Of a stretch of DNA of 64,000 nucleotides, positions 46,861 to 59,009 are shown in pieces. The position numbers and the translations under genes were made by a program. Below the pieces are notes generated by a model that was not told where the DNA came from, did not search any database, and was given only the letters and a program-made list of their open reading frames with translations. Within the stretch, counting starts at the first letter, position 1; each line of letters opens with the position of its first letter. This stretch comes from Tetragonia tetragonoides (Eukaryota > Streptophyta > Magnoliopsida > Caryophyllales > Aizoaceae), in assembly GCA_038025085.1 (NCBI GenBank), contig CM076148.1:4743501-4807500 (forward strand), given 5' to 3'.

Positions 46861-47470
46861 GAGTTAGCTAGGACTCGTATGGAGTATGTTTCTACTTACG
46901 GTAATAACTTGTCATGGTTTAAAGAAATCTATTTAAGAATGTAACATTAGTTGGACCTTCACCCTTTGGTTTAAACTTTTAGTTGAGTTGGTTTCACTTC
47001 CGACACATGGTATCAACGGGGTCCAACACATGGTATCGACGGGTTCCAACACAAAATCGACTAAGGGATAAAAGGGGGACAATATTGAGCCAAGCGCGAC
47101 CCCAACCCTGAACGTCTCAGCAAGCTTCGTGTCGAGTTATTACACGACTCAAGCAGAACCCAAGCCGATACTCCTCTAGCTCGACTCATCCTCCCTTATT
47201 AAACAAAATGGCATACGCTAAGGTTTGGTGAAATACCAGAGGTACCTGGCAAGAGAGAAACACTGAAGCATCGCAAAAAAAGAAAGAGATAACTTTTCAC
47301 TATTGCACTGACTGAGTGACTGGCGTGCCTGTACATCTTCATTCTAACCTACAAAAAGGCAACTTCTATACAAAATGTGAACTGGGACAGGCTGGGACTG
47401 CCTGGGAGTGAAAGGGGAGGGCTAAAGATGCAAGAGCACAAGAAAACGGGTATTAAGAATCAAAAGCTTT
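46861..47470. other. Intergenic DNA and bromodomain gene 3' UTR
   Basis: No exon. The part adjoining 47471 should be the 3' UTR of the minus-strand bromodomain gene. Confidence 0.45.
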
Positions 47471-50400
47471 TCAACCCTTTCCTTTTACTTGACTCGCTCT
47501 CTTTCTCACCTTCATGGGGGTTTCAGCTTGTATACCAGCACTTCCGCGCCTGACACACCCAACTTTCCCTCGTCGTCCAAGACTTTTCTTTGTCAGTACT
47601 GACGACTCTGCCGAGGATGGGGAACCCACATTGCTAAGAGGACGTGAGCGTTTACCTTCTTTCGGAGCAGCGGCTGCACCAACTTCAGCATTTATCGCCT
47701 TGTTCCCAAGTTTACGGTTAAATGGCCGAGCACTTCTTGGTTTTGCTGGAGGCTTGCGCACTGGTGATTTCGGTGTCTCTGCAGGAGCAGCAGTTTTGCT
47801 GTAAATTGCTTTGTGATGGTGACGTAATTTCTTAACCAGGTCTCTAAGTACCAATGCACATTTGTATTCACTTGTACTCTTGGAGTAGAAGACCAGTGCA
47901 TTATTGGCAAGAAGCAGGAGATCTCGAAGAAGTTCCACAGCTGACGTGATAGACCTGTTTGCAATTCTTGATCTTATCGTGTCAAGGTCCAGGTGTTTCC
48001 GTATTATCTTCTTGTACCTAGCTCTCTTCTGCAGTGGAGAAATAGTTCAGTTATCAATGGCAATATCCAATAACCGCACTTTAAAAGTTGCTATTGAGTT
48101 TGATGTTAAAAAAGTCTGCACCAATGAACATCCCACTTACCAAACTCTAACCCCCACCCCCACCCCCACCCCCACCCGAAAGCGTTCCAAATGAAGAAAA
48201 AAAATAAGGTGAATATTGATGCAAGGCAAACAGCAAGTATAAGTAGTCAAGTACATATAGACAGTGTTGAAGATGCAAGTTGGATTTCAGTTAATGTCAG
48301 GGATACTCCCAAGATGGGTATGGACACTTGACACTTCATTCGGCCCAAAACACAACATTTACAGAAAATGGCAAGGTTGAACACATGGACAAGTACACAT
48401 GTTGGGCACTTGTAGTCCGAGTGCAAGTAACACTGGGATGAATGCATCCCGTTACATATGGACAAGGGATAAGAAGTCGAATCAAAAACGTTGCTTACAG
48501 GGGCAAAGAGAAATAAGTAAAGGAAACATGACAGCACTTCCATCAAAAGAGATGATTGGAGGGGAGGGAAGGGGAAGGAGAAAAAAAAAGATGATGAAAG
48601 ATGTCTTACAGCTCGTACCTGGCTATCTAGTCGATGACGGAAAGCAGAAGCATGTTGATTTTCCAATATAGAATCTAAGATCTTTGTGAAATCATCAACT
48701 TCCTGCTTACTAGTGCATGGATTCTGATCATTTGGATTAGGTGATCTTGCAGATTTATCACAACCAGTGGTCAATTTTTCCTTACCCTGAGAGGCACCCA
48801 CAGAATCAACTGCACCCAAAAAATTATTCTCTTCAACACTTCCGTCCTTTACATCCTTGCCCAAATGCTTCCTCCTCCGCTTTGTGAAATCTTCAACTTC
48901 CTGCTTAGTTGTGCATGGAGTCTGATAATTTGCATCAGGAAATCTTCCAGGCTCGTTATAATCGGTCGTCAATTTTCCCTTACCCTGAGAGGCACCCACA
49001 GAATCAACTGCACCCAAGAAGTTGTTCTCACCAACACTTCCTTCCTTTACATCCTTGTTCAAATGCTTCTTTCTCCTCTTCGTGAACTCATCAATTTCCT
49101 GCTCACTAGAGCATGGATTCTGATTATTTGTATCAGGTAATCGTGCAGACTGGCATGAATCAGTGGTCAACTTTTCCTTACCCTGAGAGGTACCCACGGA
49201 ATCAACTGCACCCAAAAAGTTGTTCTCTCCAGCACTTTCTTCCTTTACATCATTGCTAAAGTGCTTCCTCCTCTCTATGAAATCATCAACTCCCTGCTTT
49301 CTAGTGCATGGATTGTGGTCATTTGAATCAGGCAATCTTGCAAGCTGGCCACAATCAGTCTCCAATTTTTCCTTACCCTGAGAGGCACTCACAGAATCAA
49401 CTGCACCCAAAAAGTTATTCCCTCCGACAGTTCCTTCCTTCGCATCCTTTCTCAAATGCTTCCTCCTCCTCTTGGTGAAATCATCAACTTCCTGCTTGCT
49501 AGTGCGTGGACTCCGGTCATTTGCATCAGGCAATCCTGCAAGCTGGCAACAACCAGTCTTCAGTTTTTCCTTACCCTGAGAGGCCCCTACAGAATCAACT
49601 GCACACAAAAAGTTATTGTCTACAACACTTCCTTCCTTCACATCCTTGCTCAAATTCTTCCTCCTCCTCTTTGTGAAATCATCAACTTCCTGCTTACTAC
49701 TGCATGGATTCTGATCATTTGCATCAGGAAATCTTGCAGGCTGGCCACAACCAGTCGTCAAATTTTCCTTACTCAGAGAGGCACCCATGGAATCAACTGT
49801 ACTCAAAAAGTTATAATCTCCACCGCTTCCTTCCTTTACATCCTTGCTCAAATCCTTCCTCCTCCTCTTTCCCCTTTTCCTCCTGATGCTCACTCCCTGC
49901 TCCAAGTGGATGGCCTTAGCTAACTTGTCTATACTTGGAAACTTCTCTAGCCTACATTGCTCCAATACCACAGGCTTTCCCTCAGCCTTTTCAGCTGATG
50001 CTTCTACTACGATTTGACATTGTGGTGACCAAGTTGTCTCGGTTTCCTGAGTGAAACTACCAGCAGATGATCCGTCCTTGGATGCCTCTCTGCCTGAACA
50101 TTCGTTCCCTTCTGATTTAAGGAATACGGGAGATTCTGCTCGGCTGGAACTGTAAGCAGCATTATAGTGGACTCCTTCAACTTTCAAGGATTCAAGCTTT
50201 GATTCCAAAGAACTGCACAAAAAGTTTACCGGAGATATAATAGAGGTTTTAGGAGATAACACATGCAGTTGTTTGAGAACAGAAAACCCGAATCCAGCAC
50301 AAGGAGACACAATAAGAACATCGACTATGCCTATGACTTCTTCCACCAATATGTAATCTTCAAAGACCACTTGCTCCCCTATCAGGAATCCCCATGATAA

Positions 50401-53400
50401 CTTTACCGATCAATGCAGTGTAATATAATGGTGGATAAATCCCCCTTTTTCTGGCCAGACATCAAACTCCTTCATCCGGATAAGAAGGAATCCCAAGGAA
50501 GAAATCAAGCTGATCCGCAAATCACAACTCAATTGCAAGGGGAAATTCATGGAATGATCATATTAGGATACTAATTTCAAGAATTGAGTGTAAGAAGGAC
50601 AATCACATTCTCTCACGATAATTAGAGTAAAATAGCCCAATGTAAAAGTCCCTCTCCCCACAATCACATTCTCTCAAAATAGTTAAGAGTAAAATAGCCC
50701 AATGTAAAGGACAAATAGATACTAGTGATTGAGAAATGCAAATACAACAGCACAGGGCACTGCCTGTCACTTACACTTACCCGATTGAGTCTTCTGATTT
50801 CTCTAGTGCTCTCCTTAATTCATCTACACGTCTTTTCTTTAACTCTTCAAACCAGGCACTAGGGTAAAAGAAAATGAAAACAGGAAGTCAATTTTTGAGC
50901 ATTCAAAGTTCAAGAGGTTGAAGAGATTCTTAAATTCAGTGTAGAATACTGAAAATTGGCAAAGCAACTCTTTCAACACCCACACCACAATCTGAAACAC
51001 ACAATCACCCGCTCCAATGAACTGATCTGACCCGGACCAAAAAAAATTGGACGGGCAGAGAGTAGTATACTTACGAGCTGCCAGAATAGCGCTCTAACAA
51101 GTCATCATACTTGGCTTTACACACCTGCAGTTGTTTATAAGGGCATTAGGTGTACAGTCCAAAAGCTCAAGTTAGCAAGACAACAACTCAGAAAGCAAGA
51201 ACCTGATACAGAGAGACCACACAATCACACATACTAAGGGATCAAGAATCCCATAAAACGGGTCTACAGTAAAAATTCAAGGATGTCCTGGCCTACTGGT
51301 TAAGATTGAGGTGCCTTTTACAATAGGTACCATGATCGAATCCCCCTTCAATATATATGTATATTGTACTGGTCTTTGTGCCTCATCCGAACCACAAAAA
51401 GAAAAAAACAACCTGAAAGCTGAAACTACAAGGATATGCTAGATGAAACCATGGATATAACAATTAGCAATTTAGCATAAGACATTGTTCAGTCCCAATT
51501 ATATAATGGCGTTAAAAAAAACTTCTTTAAATTCCAACCGGTCAACAAGATCATTGTCTCAAAATTTACGATAATACACTGAAATCAAATACAAATTTTG
51601 GTCTACAATTTCTGATTATTAAATACCTATGTTGCACGAAAATGGATTGAAGAACAAAAATGCAAACATGAGAAAGCACAAAAACACCCATTTTTTTTAA
51701 CAATTGTGGCGATCAAAAATAAAATAAAAAATAACAATTGTGGAAACACACAGAATTTTCTTTAATGTTGTACCTAGAAGCCTTTTTTTTTAAATCATTA
51801 TTATTGATTGAATTAAGTTGCTATCAGAGTTGGCTTGCCCAGTATCTAATTCTTTACTTTAGGCCAATGGATTAATTAGAGTCTATGGGATTCTAAAGGT
51901 CCATGAGAGGGAAGAACTTGCTACAAGAGTACCTCTCCAACATTGTCACACTTTATCTCATGGATTCCTTTAATGTAATGTATTAAAAGTTTATAAGAAC
52001 AAAGTATGCTACACTATCAATCCGAAAACAAAACAAAACAAAAAAGATACAAATAAAAACAAGGTACAAAGTGTGCTGCATAGAATAGTCGTCCTTTGGA
52101 GCTTGGGTGGATAGCACAGTAATGCATCCCCACTTATCCCCAGCAATGACCTGAGATCGAGTCTCATTACCCTCAAAGGGGCTTTCGAAAAAAGAATAGA
52201 TGTCCTCAAAGCTAGGCGACAACCCACACAAGCCTACCATAAAGGTCTTCTCAAAAGTCATAAACAAGTTCTCCAAGTATGTGGCTGCGTATATCTAAGG
52301 GCTTGTTTGATTCACTGTAAGTGAACCATGGGAAGTATGAGTTCCAAGGAAATGATGTACTTCCTGTGTTTGGTTCGGAAAAATCAAAAAGTTGTGACAG
52401 AAGTTGCACTTACACTGCAAATACTACTTACGGTGTTGAGGGGTCCCTAGGTGAGTTCAACTTACTATGCTTTTACCCACCCAAAAAACACAATTTATTC
52501 TTAAACTTTACTTTCTAATTGTTAGTCAGAGCTGATTACATGTCCTTGCATGTTTGATAAAATTTTATGTCATTCTCTTAATTGCTTACTTCCTTCTTGC
52601 CACAAATTTACAAACCAAACATTGATGTTCGAACTTCCTTGGGAAAAAAGCAAGGGAATTTAGTTCCAAAGAATCTCAACTTCCTTAAGGAAGTAGACCT
52701 TAGTTGGAACCAAACAAGGCCTTAACCTCCCCATATTACCCGGTTGTTGTAGCCTTGTAGTTTACATGTATTTTACTAGTAAAATATAAATCTACCCTAG
52801 AGATGGTACCCACCTTAAGCCATATACGGACCTCAATGTTCAATATTACCCCAACCCTCCAAAGAGGCTCAGGCCTAGGCAGGTAAGGAGGTAGGGGGGA
52901 AGGTCGGTTGTACGCAGCATTACCCCTCTGTGAGAGTCTCACAGAGAGGCTGTTTCTGTTTGACCCGAGATCTGAAATGCGACCGACACTTTCACGAGCC
53001 ATTTTGCTTTAGTCCTTTACATCCCGAACCCAAAAAGTAGTGAAACTTTTGGCACCATTGGAAATGTTGGACACAAGCCATATAGGGACCTACAAATACA
53101 AAAGACTAGACCACGTTCTAACTTCTCACTACAAGTTCATTGAGATAGGTTGAAAATGGTCATCTCCATATCTCCATAAGAGACAAAGACCAAAAGCAAA
53201 GGTTCACTCAAAAGTAACAGAACATTTAATAATGAACCAAAAAGGAAAATACCCAATAGCCAATAACAAGCTACATGGCCTACATTGCTGATGAACCCTC
53301 AGGAAAGTAAAACATCTAAGATAGGATTAATAGTAAAACAAACCCCTAACAAATAACAATAGACTATTACCACCTATGAACTCCAGGTAATGAGACAAAA

Positions 53401-53807
53401 GCTGTTAACAAAAAGGGACCAAAACAGGACCACTAATTATATTTAATGACACACAGCATCATAACAAAACATCAACATTCTAATCACAAAATCCGGCATG
53501 TCATAATCATACAATAATCCTCATTCAATCCAATCTTAATACAATCATATGAACCATGGTACTCAAAAAGGAAATGATTTAGACCAACATTAATTAAATC
53601 ACATTTATTATTATAATGAAAAAAAATAAAGAGAGAGAAAGAGAAAAAGACCTGAGGGGTAAATAGTTCAGGATAAACGGTTCGGTTTTGGAGCTCCAAA
53701 GCAACAACATCCCAAGCCTGAGAGCCATGCCTAACAATTGCCCCACCAAGGACTACCTCTTCCCATGTACCCCATCGTTTCCTACCATTCCCTTCTTCTT
53801 CCACCAT
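47471..53807 (-). CDS. SANT/Myb and bromodomain protein, 5 exons, 811 aa
   Basis: Probable nuclear chromatin protein; plant relatives are annotated as DNA-binding bromodomain-containing proteins. Exons are 53652-53807, 51075-51124, 50781-50858, 48619-50212 and 47471-48028, all GT..AG and in phase (2436 bp). Residues 9-65 form a SANT/Myb-like unit (RWGTWEEVVLGGAIVRHGSQ; VCKAKYDDL). Residues 69-105 are a charged coiled coil (WFEELKKRRVDELRRALEK; SLESKLESLK). Residues 209-603 are six tandem 66-residue repeats, which I do not associate with this family. Residues 604-705 are a bromodomain (ILDSILENQHASAFRHRL; DLDTIRSRIANRSITSAVEL; DLLLLANNALVFYSKSTSEY). The usual acetyl-lysine-binding Asn after the ALVFY helix is not present, so ligand binding may differ. 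The tail is basic (KPPAKPRSARPF; KVRKRASQVKGKG), consistent with nuclear targeting. The start is the first ATG, in an exon that begins with the SANT unit. Confidence 0.92.
48151..48177. repeat. (CCCCCA)n repeat in the last intron of the bromodomain gene
   Basis: Four to five CCCCCA units in the intron between 48028 and 48619. On the gene strand the run is G-rich (TGGGGG). Confidence 0.9.
48688..49872 (-). repeat. Six coding tandem repeats of 198 bp (66 aa)
   Basis: Within exon 4 of the bromodomain gene. Each unit opens with TKRRRKHLSKDVKEGS-like residues, continues NNFLGAVDSVGASQGKEKL and closes with PDANDQNPCTSKQEVDDF. One unit is one codon shorter. The reading frame is open through all six, and differences between units are mostly amino acid replacements and small changes rather than breaks, so the array is translated. 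Confidence 0.95.
51282..51408 (+). mobile_element. SINE in intron 1 of the bromodomain gene
   Basis: Box A-like GGCCTACTGGTTAAGATTG (from 51290), box B CATGATCGAATCCCCC (51331-51346) and an A-rich 3' end (51394-51409). Antisense to the host gene. Confidence 0.65.
52085..52200 (+). mobile_element. Possible decayed SINE in intron 1 of the bromodomain gene
   Basis: Box A-like GTGGATAGCACAGTAATGC and box B-like CTGAGATCGAGTCTCAT are spaced as in tRNA promoters, and a short A-rich end follows. No target duplication seen. Confidence 0.4.
52299..52722. mobile_element. PIF/Harbinger-like MITE, TAA duplication
   Basis: TIRs GGGCTTGTTTGATTC and, opposite strand, AGGCCTTGTTTGGTTCC, flanked by TAA (52296-52298 and 52723-52725). 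424 bp, in the 2.5-kb first intron of the bromodomain gene. Confidence 0.78.
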
Positions 53808-54152
53808 TACCGCCTCCCACGTGTCAATCCCTGATTGCTCTAACCCTCACCCCCTTTTTTCTCCTCTGCTTTTATCCTACGCACCCTGGCTCACGTTAGC
53901 ATCCACCACCATCACCCTCTAAATTTTCTAAATACCCAGATGAAAAAACTTAAATAAAATCCAAAATTTAAGGGATATGCAAAAAACCCAGAAACCAAAG
54001 GAAGCTTTGGAGGGTATAATGGTGGTTTTTTGGCTGGAAAATGCGGTTTTCAGGCGAAAATGGAGGTTGTTTTCCGGTTCACGGTGGTTAAAATTTACTA
54101 TTTATATATTGTTTTTTTTGGGTATTTATTTTTGGGTTGGGTTAAATGAGAT
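53808..54152 (-). promoter_or_regulatory. Bromodomain gene upstream region
   Basis: Leader and promoter of the minus-strand gene at 47471-53807. I cannot place a TATA box with confidence. Confidence 0.35.
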
Positions 54153-54199
54153 GATAGAAATAGAAATAGAAATAGAAATAGAAATAGAAATAGAAATTG
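54153..54199. repeat. (GAAATA)n hexanucleotide repeat
   Basis: About eight units, the last two diverged to GAAATT. It lies about 350 bp upstream of the bromodomain gene ATG. Confidence 0.9.
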
Positions 54200-56569
54200 A
54201 AATTGGACAAGGAAGAGTAAGACAAAGGGTTGACGAATTTTTATTCTACAATACTAAAATTGAAAAAGAAAAATGGAAGGGTTTGAATAGGAGAGAGAAA
54301 GAAGGGATGGATGATGGAGAGACATAAATGGTAGTGGGAGATACTCTATATTTTTGTTTGGTTTGATGAATGATGATCACTGTTGCTGTGGGTGGGATGG
54401 GTTAATTCTCCTTCTTGTCAATTTTTATTCTCTCTCTCCTTTAGTACTCTCCAATGGTTTATTTCTCATTTTTGTCCTCTTTTTAGCATTGGCATGGGTG
54501 CCTTTGTAGGTTGTGGAAATGACATAATTGTCCCTAGCTTGTCTTTTTATGGTATTGGATTGGATGTGTGGGTGGCTTGGGTGCATCTCAAATACTTAAG
54601 TTGGGATTTCTTCCCGATTTTATATCAAATAATTTTGAAAAGATAAAAATAAGAGAAAGAGATCTGACCCTCTATTTAGAAAATAAGATAAAAGAAATAG
54701 AGATGATCATTTCCGTGTATCTCAATTCATCACGCAACAAATCTCATTGTGGTAAAGAGGAAATACCTTTTGAAATTAGATATATGTGTATTTATTTATT
54801 TTCATTTCATCAATAAGAATAATTTTTACATTCCACCTAAATAATTGCAAAATGTGATCCTAATCGATTGAGAGTATAATTCATATCTTAACTCCAATTT
54901 TGATGGAATGCAAGTGAAGTAGAATATAAATGATGTATGTCGGCTAGCCGGTAAAATTTTTCAAATTTCAGTACTTAAAATGTGCTTTCACAACTTGTTT
55001 GAAAATATCCTAAATAAAAAGAATAAGGTACAAATTAAACCAAAATTATTTAAAATTATTCAATTATACAAGTTCAATTTGGTTATTTTCGTTGCGTTTT
55101 GCTTTAATATGCTTAAAAGATCAAAACCGTATTTCTTACTCCAAAATTCAGGGTTCATTAAATAGAAATCACTTTAGTGAAAAAGATGGTAAAAATACTA
55201 GACTATCCTTAAGCATTAAATACAATATTAAAGAAAAGAAGTAAATGGCAAGAAAAAGGAAGGGTAAAGTAGGAAAACTAGCAATAAATTTGAAAGTGTT
55301 ATAAGTAAAAAATATACCTTACTTTGTGAACAAAAATAAAGTCAAAATATACCTTATATTATGAAATAGAGGGAATATCTAATTTGAATGAACCTAGAAA
55401 ATGGATAGTGGTCAAGCCTATATGACTCGAAATTTGAAGCTGTGAAGTAATCACCTTAAATCTACGGTGATTGAGTGTTTTTTGAGGAAAAAGTTATTGA
55501 GTTGATTCAATAGTAATTACAATAGGTTTTAATTGGTAACTTGTGTTATGTGATGTTTAATTATGATTCTTTTTGAGAAAAATAATTTTTATAGTGTCAG
55601 GTATAAATAGAGGTATGACTACATACAAACTAGAGGTGACAATTTGGGGAAAAGGGTTGGATTGGGTTCGGACAGATTTAGGTACAATAATGTAGGATTA
55701 TTTTTTAGAACACGTAAAAATTAATCTGAAATGACAGGAAAACACGTTTGTAGAAAGTTTTATAAACGGTACAAATTTAGTTCCTGCTGGATCAGGTTCG
55801 AATTTCTCTTGATAGTTTCAGATAATTAGGTTCGTGTTGGATTGAGTATTAACGGCTTTACTACTAACTCTAGATGAATTGTATAGAATCTCAAAATTCT
55901 AAATTAAAGTTATAAGTAGTATCCCTCCATGAGATATTGACCTAATGTTTAAGATTGAATTCGATGACACATTAGGTTTCACCTTCTATTTCCCTTATGT
56001 CATTGTATGATATAGCCCATTTTGGCTTTTGTCGACCAAACAAAAATGATGATGTGACACAAGTCTCTATTTCCCTTATGTCAATATACAAGGAGTGATT
56101 GTCACATCTATTTGATTAAATCATTCCTAATGATGATGTGACACAAGTCTCTAAATGACATTTTTTTTGTATGTTTTCTTATACTACTAAGATTGTGTGA
56201 GACATTGACTTCTTCTCTTTTAATTTTTAATGAGTGTTTTCAACAACTTTAACTTTCCTTACCATGCAATAACGTAATTTTCCGATTACATCAACAAGAT
56301 TCAAAATTCAAAAGCCAGTATTTCCAAAGCCAATACATTTGCCACTTGCCAAGCTGCACATTTATAAACTTCTGAATTACATTATTACCATAATTTCTCA
56401 CAACATATTGTACATTACAAAACTTCAGAGAAAACTCCATAATATCATCCATAGCTAAATCCAAAGAACTTAAGCTGCTAAAGATATTGTAAAGTACTAA
56501 ACACATACAACATGCCTTCTAAAATATATAGTATATAAACCGATCGTGTGAGACAACTGGCTTCACTGT
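54200..56569. other. AT-rich intergenic DNA
   Basis: No coding exon recognised. It includes a partial direct duplication at 55983-56150: TCTATTTCCCTTATGTCA and AATGATGATGTGACACAAGT each occur twice about 84 bp apart. A hAT-like start (TAGAGGTGACAATTTGGGG near 55631) lacks a visible partner end. Confidence 0.45.
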
Positions 56570-56757
56570 CAAAGTGGTAGCATAGTTGGTTGTGGGATTG
56601 GATTTTATAGCAAAGGTCATGAATTTAATACCCATTAAGCTCTCTTTATTGAGCTTGTCTACAAAATTTATCATGTTAGCTTATTTGGTGTATGTGATTT
56701 GCAAACTATCGCATACCTCAGAGTTTCTCTAATAATTGCGGATTTCTCGTATAAAAA
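56570..56757 (+). mobile_element. Possible decayed SINE
   Basis: Box A-like AGTGGTAGCATAGTTGG, box B-like GGTCATGAATTTAATACCC and a short A run at about 56752-56758. Both boxes have drifted from consensus. Confidence 0.4.
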
Positions 56758-57304
56758 AATTGCCTTCAAGTTACATGATGATACATTAGTAATGCCTTTG
56801 GAAAGGAAATGATAAAAAGTCACACGAGGACAAAGACGTTACTGCCATATCCAGCAAAGTGACCACGGAATCGCCAATGTCATCTGGGTTTGGTATTCCA
56901 ACAAAGGCCAAAGTGTTGGCACTTTTGCAATGTCTAATGTCTAATGTGATAATGTCTAACCAATTTGCGAATACGATGAAAGCCCCTTTTGGTTGGACTT
57001 GACAGGGGATCCCTGTAAACTGCAATTGCCACTCTCCTTTTGTTTTGGTGCTCTTTGTTGGTTATTTGAGTACTCCTTTTTAAACACATATGGTCAAATT
57101 CTAGCTATTGGTGAATTTTGGGACTTGGTATACAAATCAACAAAGTTCAAAACTAGACAAGTTTCAAATTTTTAACTTTGCCTCCTAGGCTATTGTTTGA
57201 ATTTTTTTTGATCAACAATGGAAGGTAAAGGTAATGTTATATTCTAATACTACTATGCTATTTAACCTTGTGTTAAGTGGGAACCGAGAGTCCCACATCC
57301 ATTA
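56758..57304. other. Intergenic DNA
   Basis: No supported gene. An 80-codon minus-strand open frame (56786-57025) has no residues that I recognise. Confidence 0.4.
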
Positions 57305-59008
57305 TCTATCTATTATATATATATATAAGTGGATGTTGTACATTGCTAGATGGACAAGTAAGCACTGCCACGTAGACATTGGCACTTTATCTATGTGACA
57401 CATCAGCATTATACAATCAAGTATAACACTAATCATCCGTCATTATTGTCTCACATAGATTCATGGTACTCAGAAGAATTACGGTGCACAAACGATGTTT
57501 AGTATCTCTTCCCATTAATGCACTCACTTCTTTTCGAATTTCTCCTTAAAGTGCATTGTATTACATATCTTAAATTAAGCTTAAATTAAATGGGTAACTA
57601 TCTTAAATCAAGTGGCTAGATTTTGCTTATGAATAAAAACTCTCCCTCCCCACGTGATCTTCAAAAAAAAAATTAAGTTTAAACTAAATGGGTAACATTG
57701 ACAGTGCAAATTGCAATGCATACCTAATTTAGTTTTAGATTATTTGTACTAAGGTTTGAATCCTTATGTTATAACTTTTGCAAGGTTTAGATCCTTATTA
57801 ATTTTAGATTATATATACTAAAAAGTTTTAGGAATGTGGAGTAGTATTTTCAAATTGGTTTGAGAACAGGAAAATATTATCAAAAGTTTTTATCTTTATT
57901 GCGACAATATTACAGAAGTTCGAATTTGTTTAAAAATAAAATAGAATTGCATATACAACCCAGGTTTATATGACTATTAAATATTGATGAGATATGTTTG
58001 TATGTTCAGTCTTTGGTGCTGACTGCAATGAGTGCTTTATATATAGAAGATGTCCTTTGTACACCAAGTGACATAGGGAATAATTCTCTTTGAGGTTTAT
58101 AGCAGTGAATATATTGAATTCTTATAAACACATTAACCGTGCATTGTACAGAAATGTAACTATAAATGTGTGCACAATTGCTTGATGAACACGGGCGTGC
58201 ACGTCTGGATAAGCAATGCACACCACATAACTTAACACGTCATCCCAATATAAAATGCATGAATCTACAAAAATGCATGAATCCACTTTATTGTTTGTTA
58301 TCCAAAGGTAAAGTGCATGTGTACCTAGCAAATACATTTTCTTTAATTTTTATAAAAATACATGCAATATTAATGATTATTATTATTTTGCAATTAGTAC
58401 TCTTTTTTTTTTTTTTTTTTTTTTGTGCACATGCATGCATGTTTTAACAATAATAGAGCTCTATTTAAGTCAAATTAAAGTATACCTCATTTCTATTTCA
58501 ATTATTCTTGCCTTATTTATTCTATAGAAATATATATAATAGAAATGATAAGTGTATTAGCTTCTAATACGGGGTATACATGGCTATTAACTAAATAAAC
58601 ATAGTTTCAATTAATCCATTTGATACTTAGAGGTTTTTTTTTACTAGATATTGGAATAAAATGCAGCAAAAATTAGTAGTATGTAGTGGTGGTCTTTTGG
58701 ACTGTATATTGGGGCATTGGATACTTAGGTAAATTGCTACAAAATTATTAAACAAGTTTAGTTATACAAACCATGTTTATATCATGATTAACATTATTGA
58801 ATGAGATATTGTATATTTTGGCATTTTGCCTTACAATTGATGCAATGTTGTAGGTTTGTACCATATTAAGGCATGGGAGAGGTTCATATAAGAGGATTTT
58901 TGTATCAAGATATGACATATGCGAAAAATCTCTTGAAAATTTATACCAATAGAAGTTTTTTATTTAATATTAACAAACAAACCGTGCATCACACGGGAAT
59001 GTAACTAG
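57305..59008 (+). mobile_element. Candidate non-autonomous Helitron
   Basis: The 3' end shows a short hairpin CCGTG-CATCA-CACGG (58982-58996) followed 9 bp later by CTAG at 59005-59008, then host T, which fits the Helitron rule of a subterminal hairpin and a CTRR end inserted between A and T. The 5' end is proposed at TC (57305-57306), preceded by A, followed by a TATATATATATATAAG stretch as in many plant Helitrons. A second, degenerate version of the 3' end lies at 58136-58163. There is no RepHel coding sequence, so it would need a helper. Confidence 0.45.
58400..58424. repeat. Poly(T) run inside the Helitron candidate
   Basis: About 24 consecutive T. It could be the tail of a small minus-strand retroposon, but no body is recognised. 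Confidence 0.5.
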
Positions 59009-59009
59009 T

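Noticed and set aside
53977..54327. 116-codon plus-strand frame with alternating Glu-Ile
   Set aside because: The Glu-Ile run comes from the GAAATA microsatellite; the rest has no known features and it lies in the promoter of the bromodomain gene.
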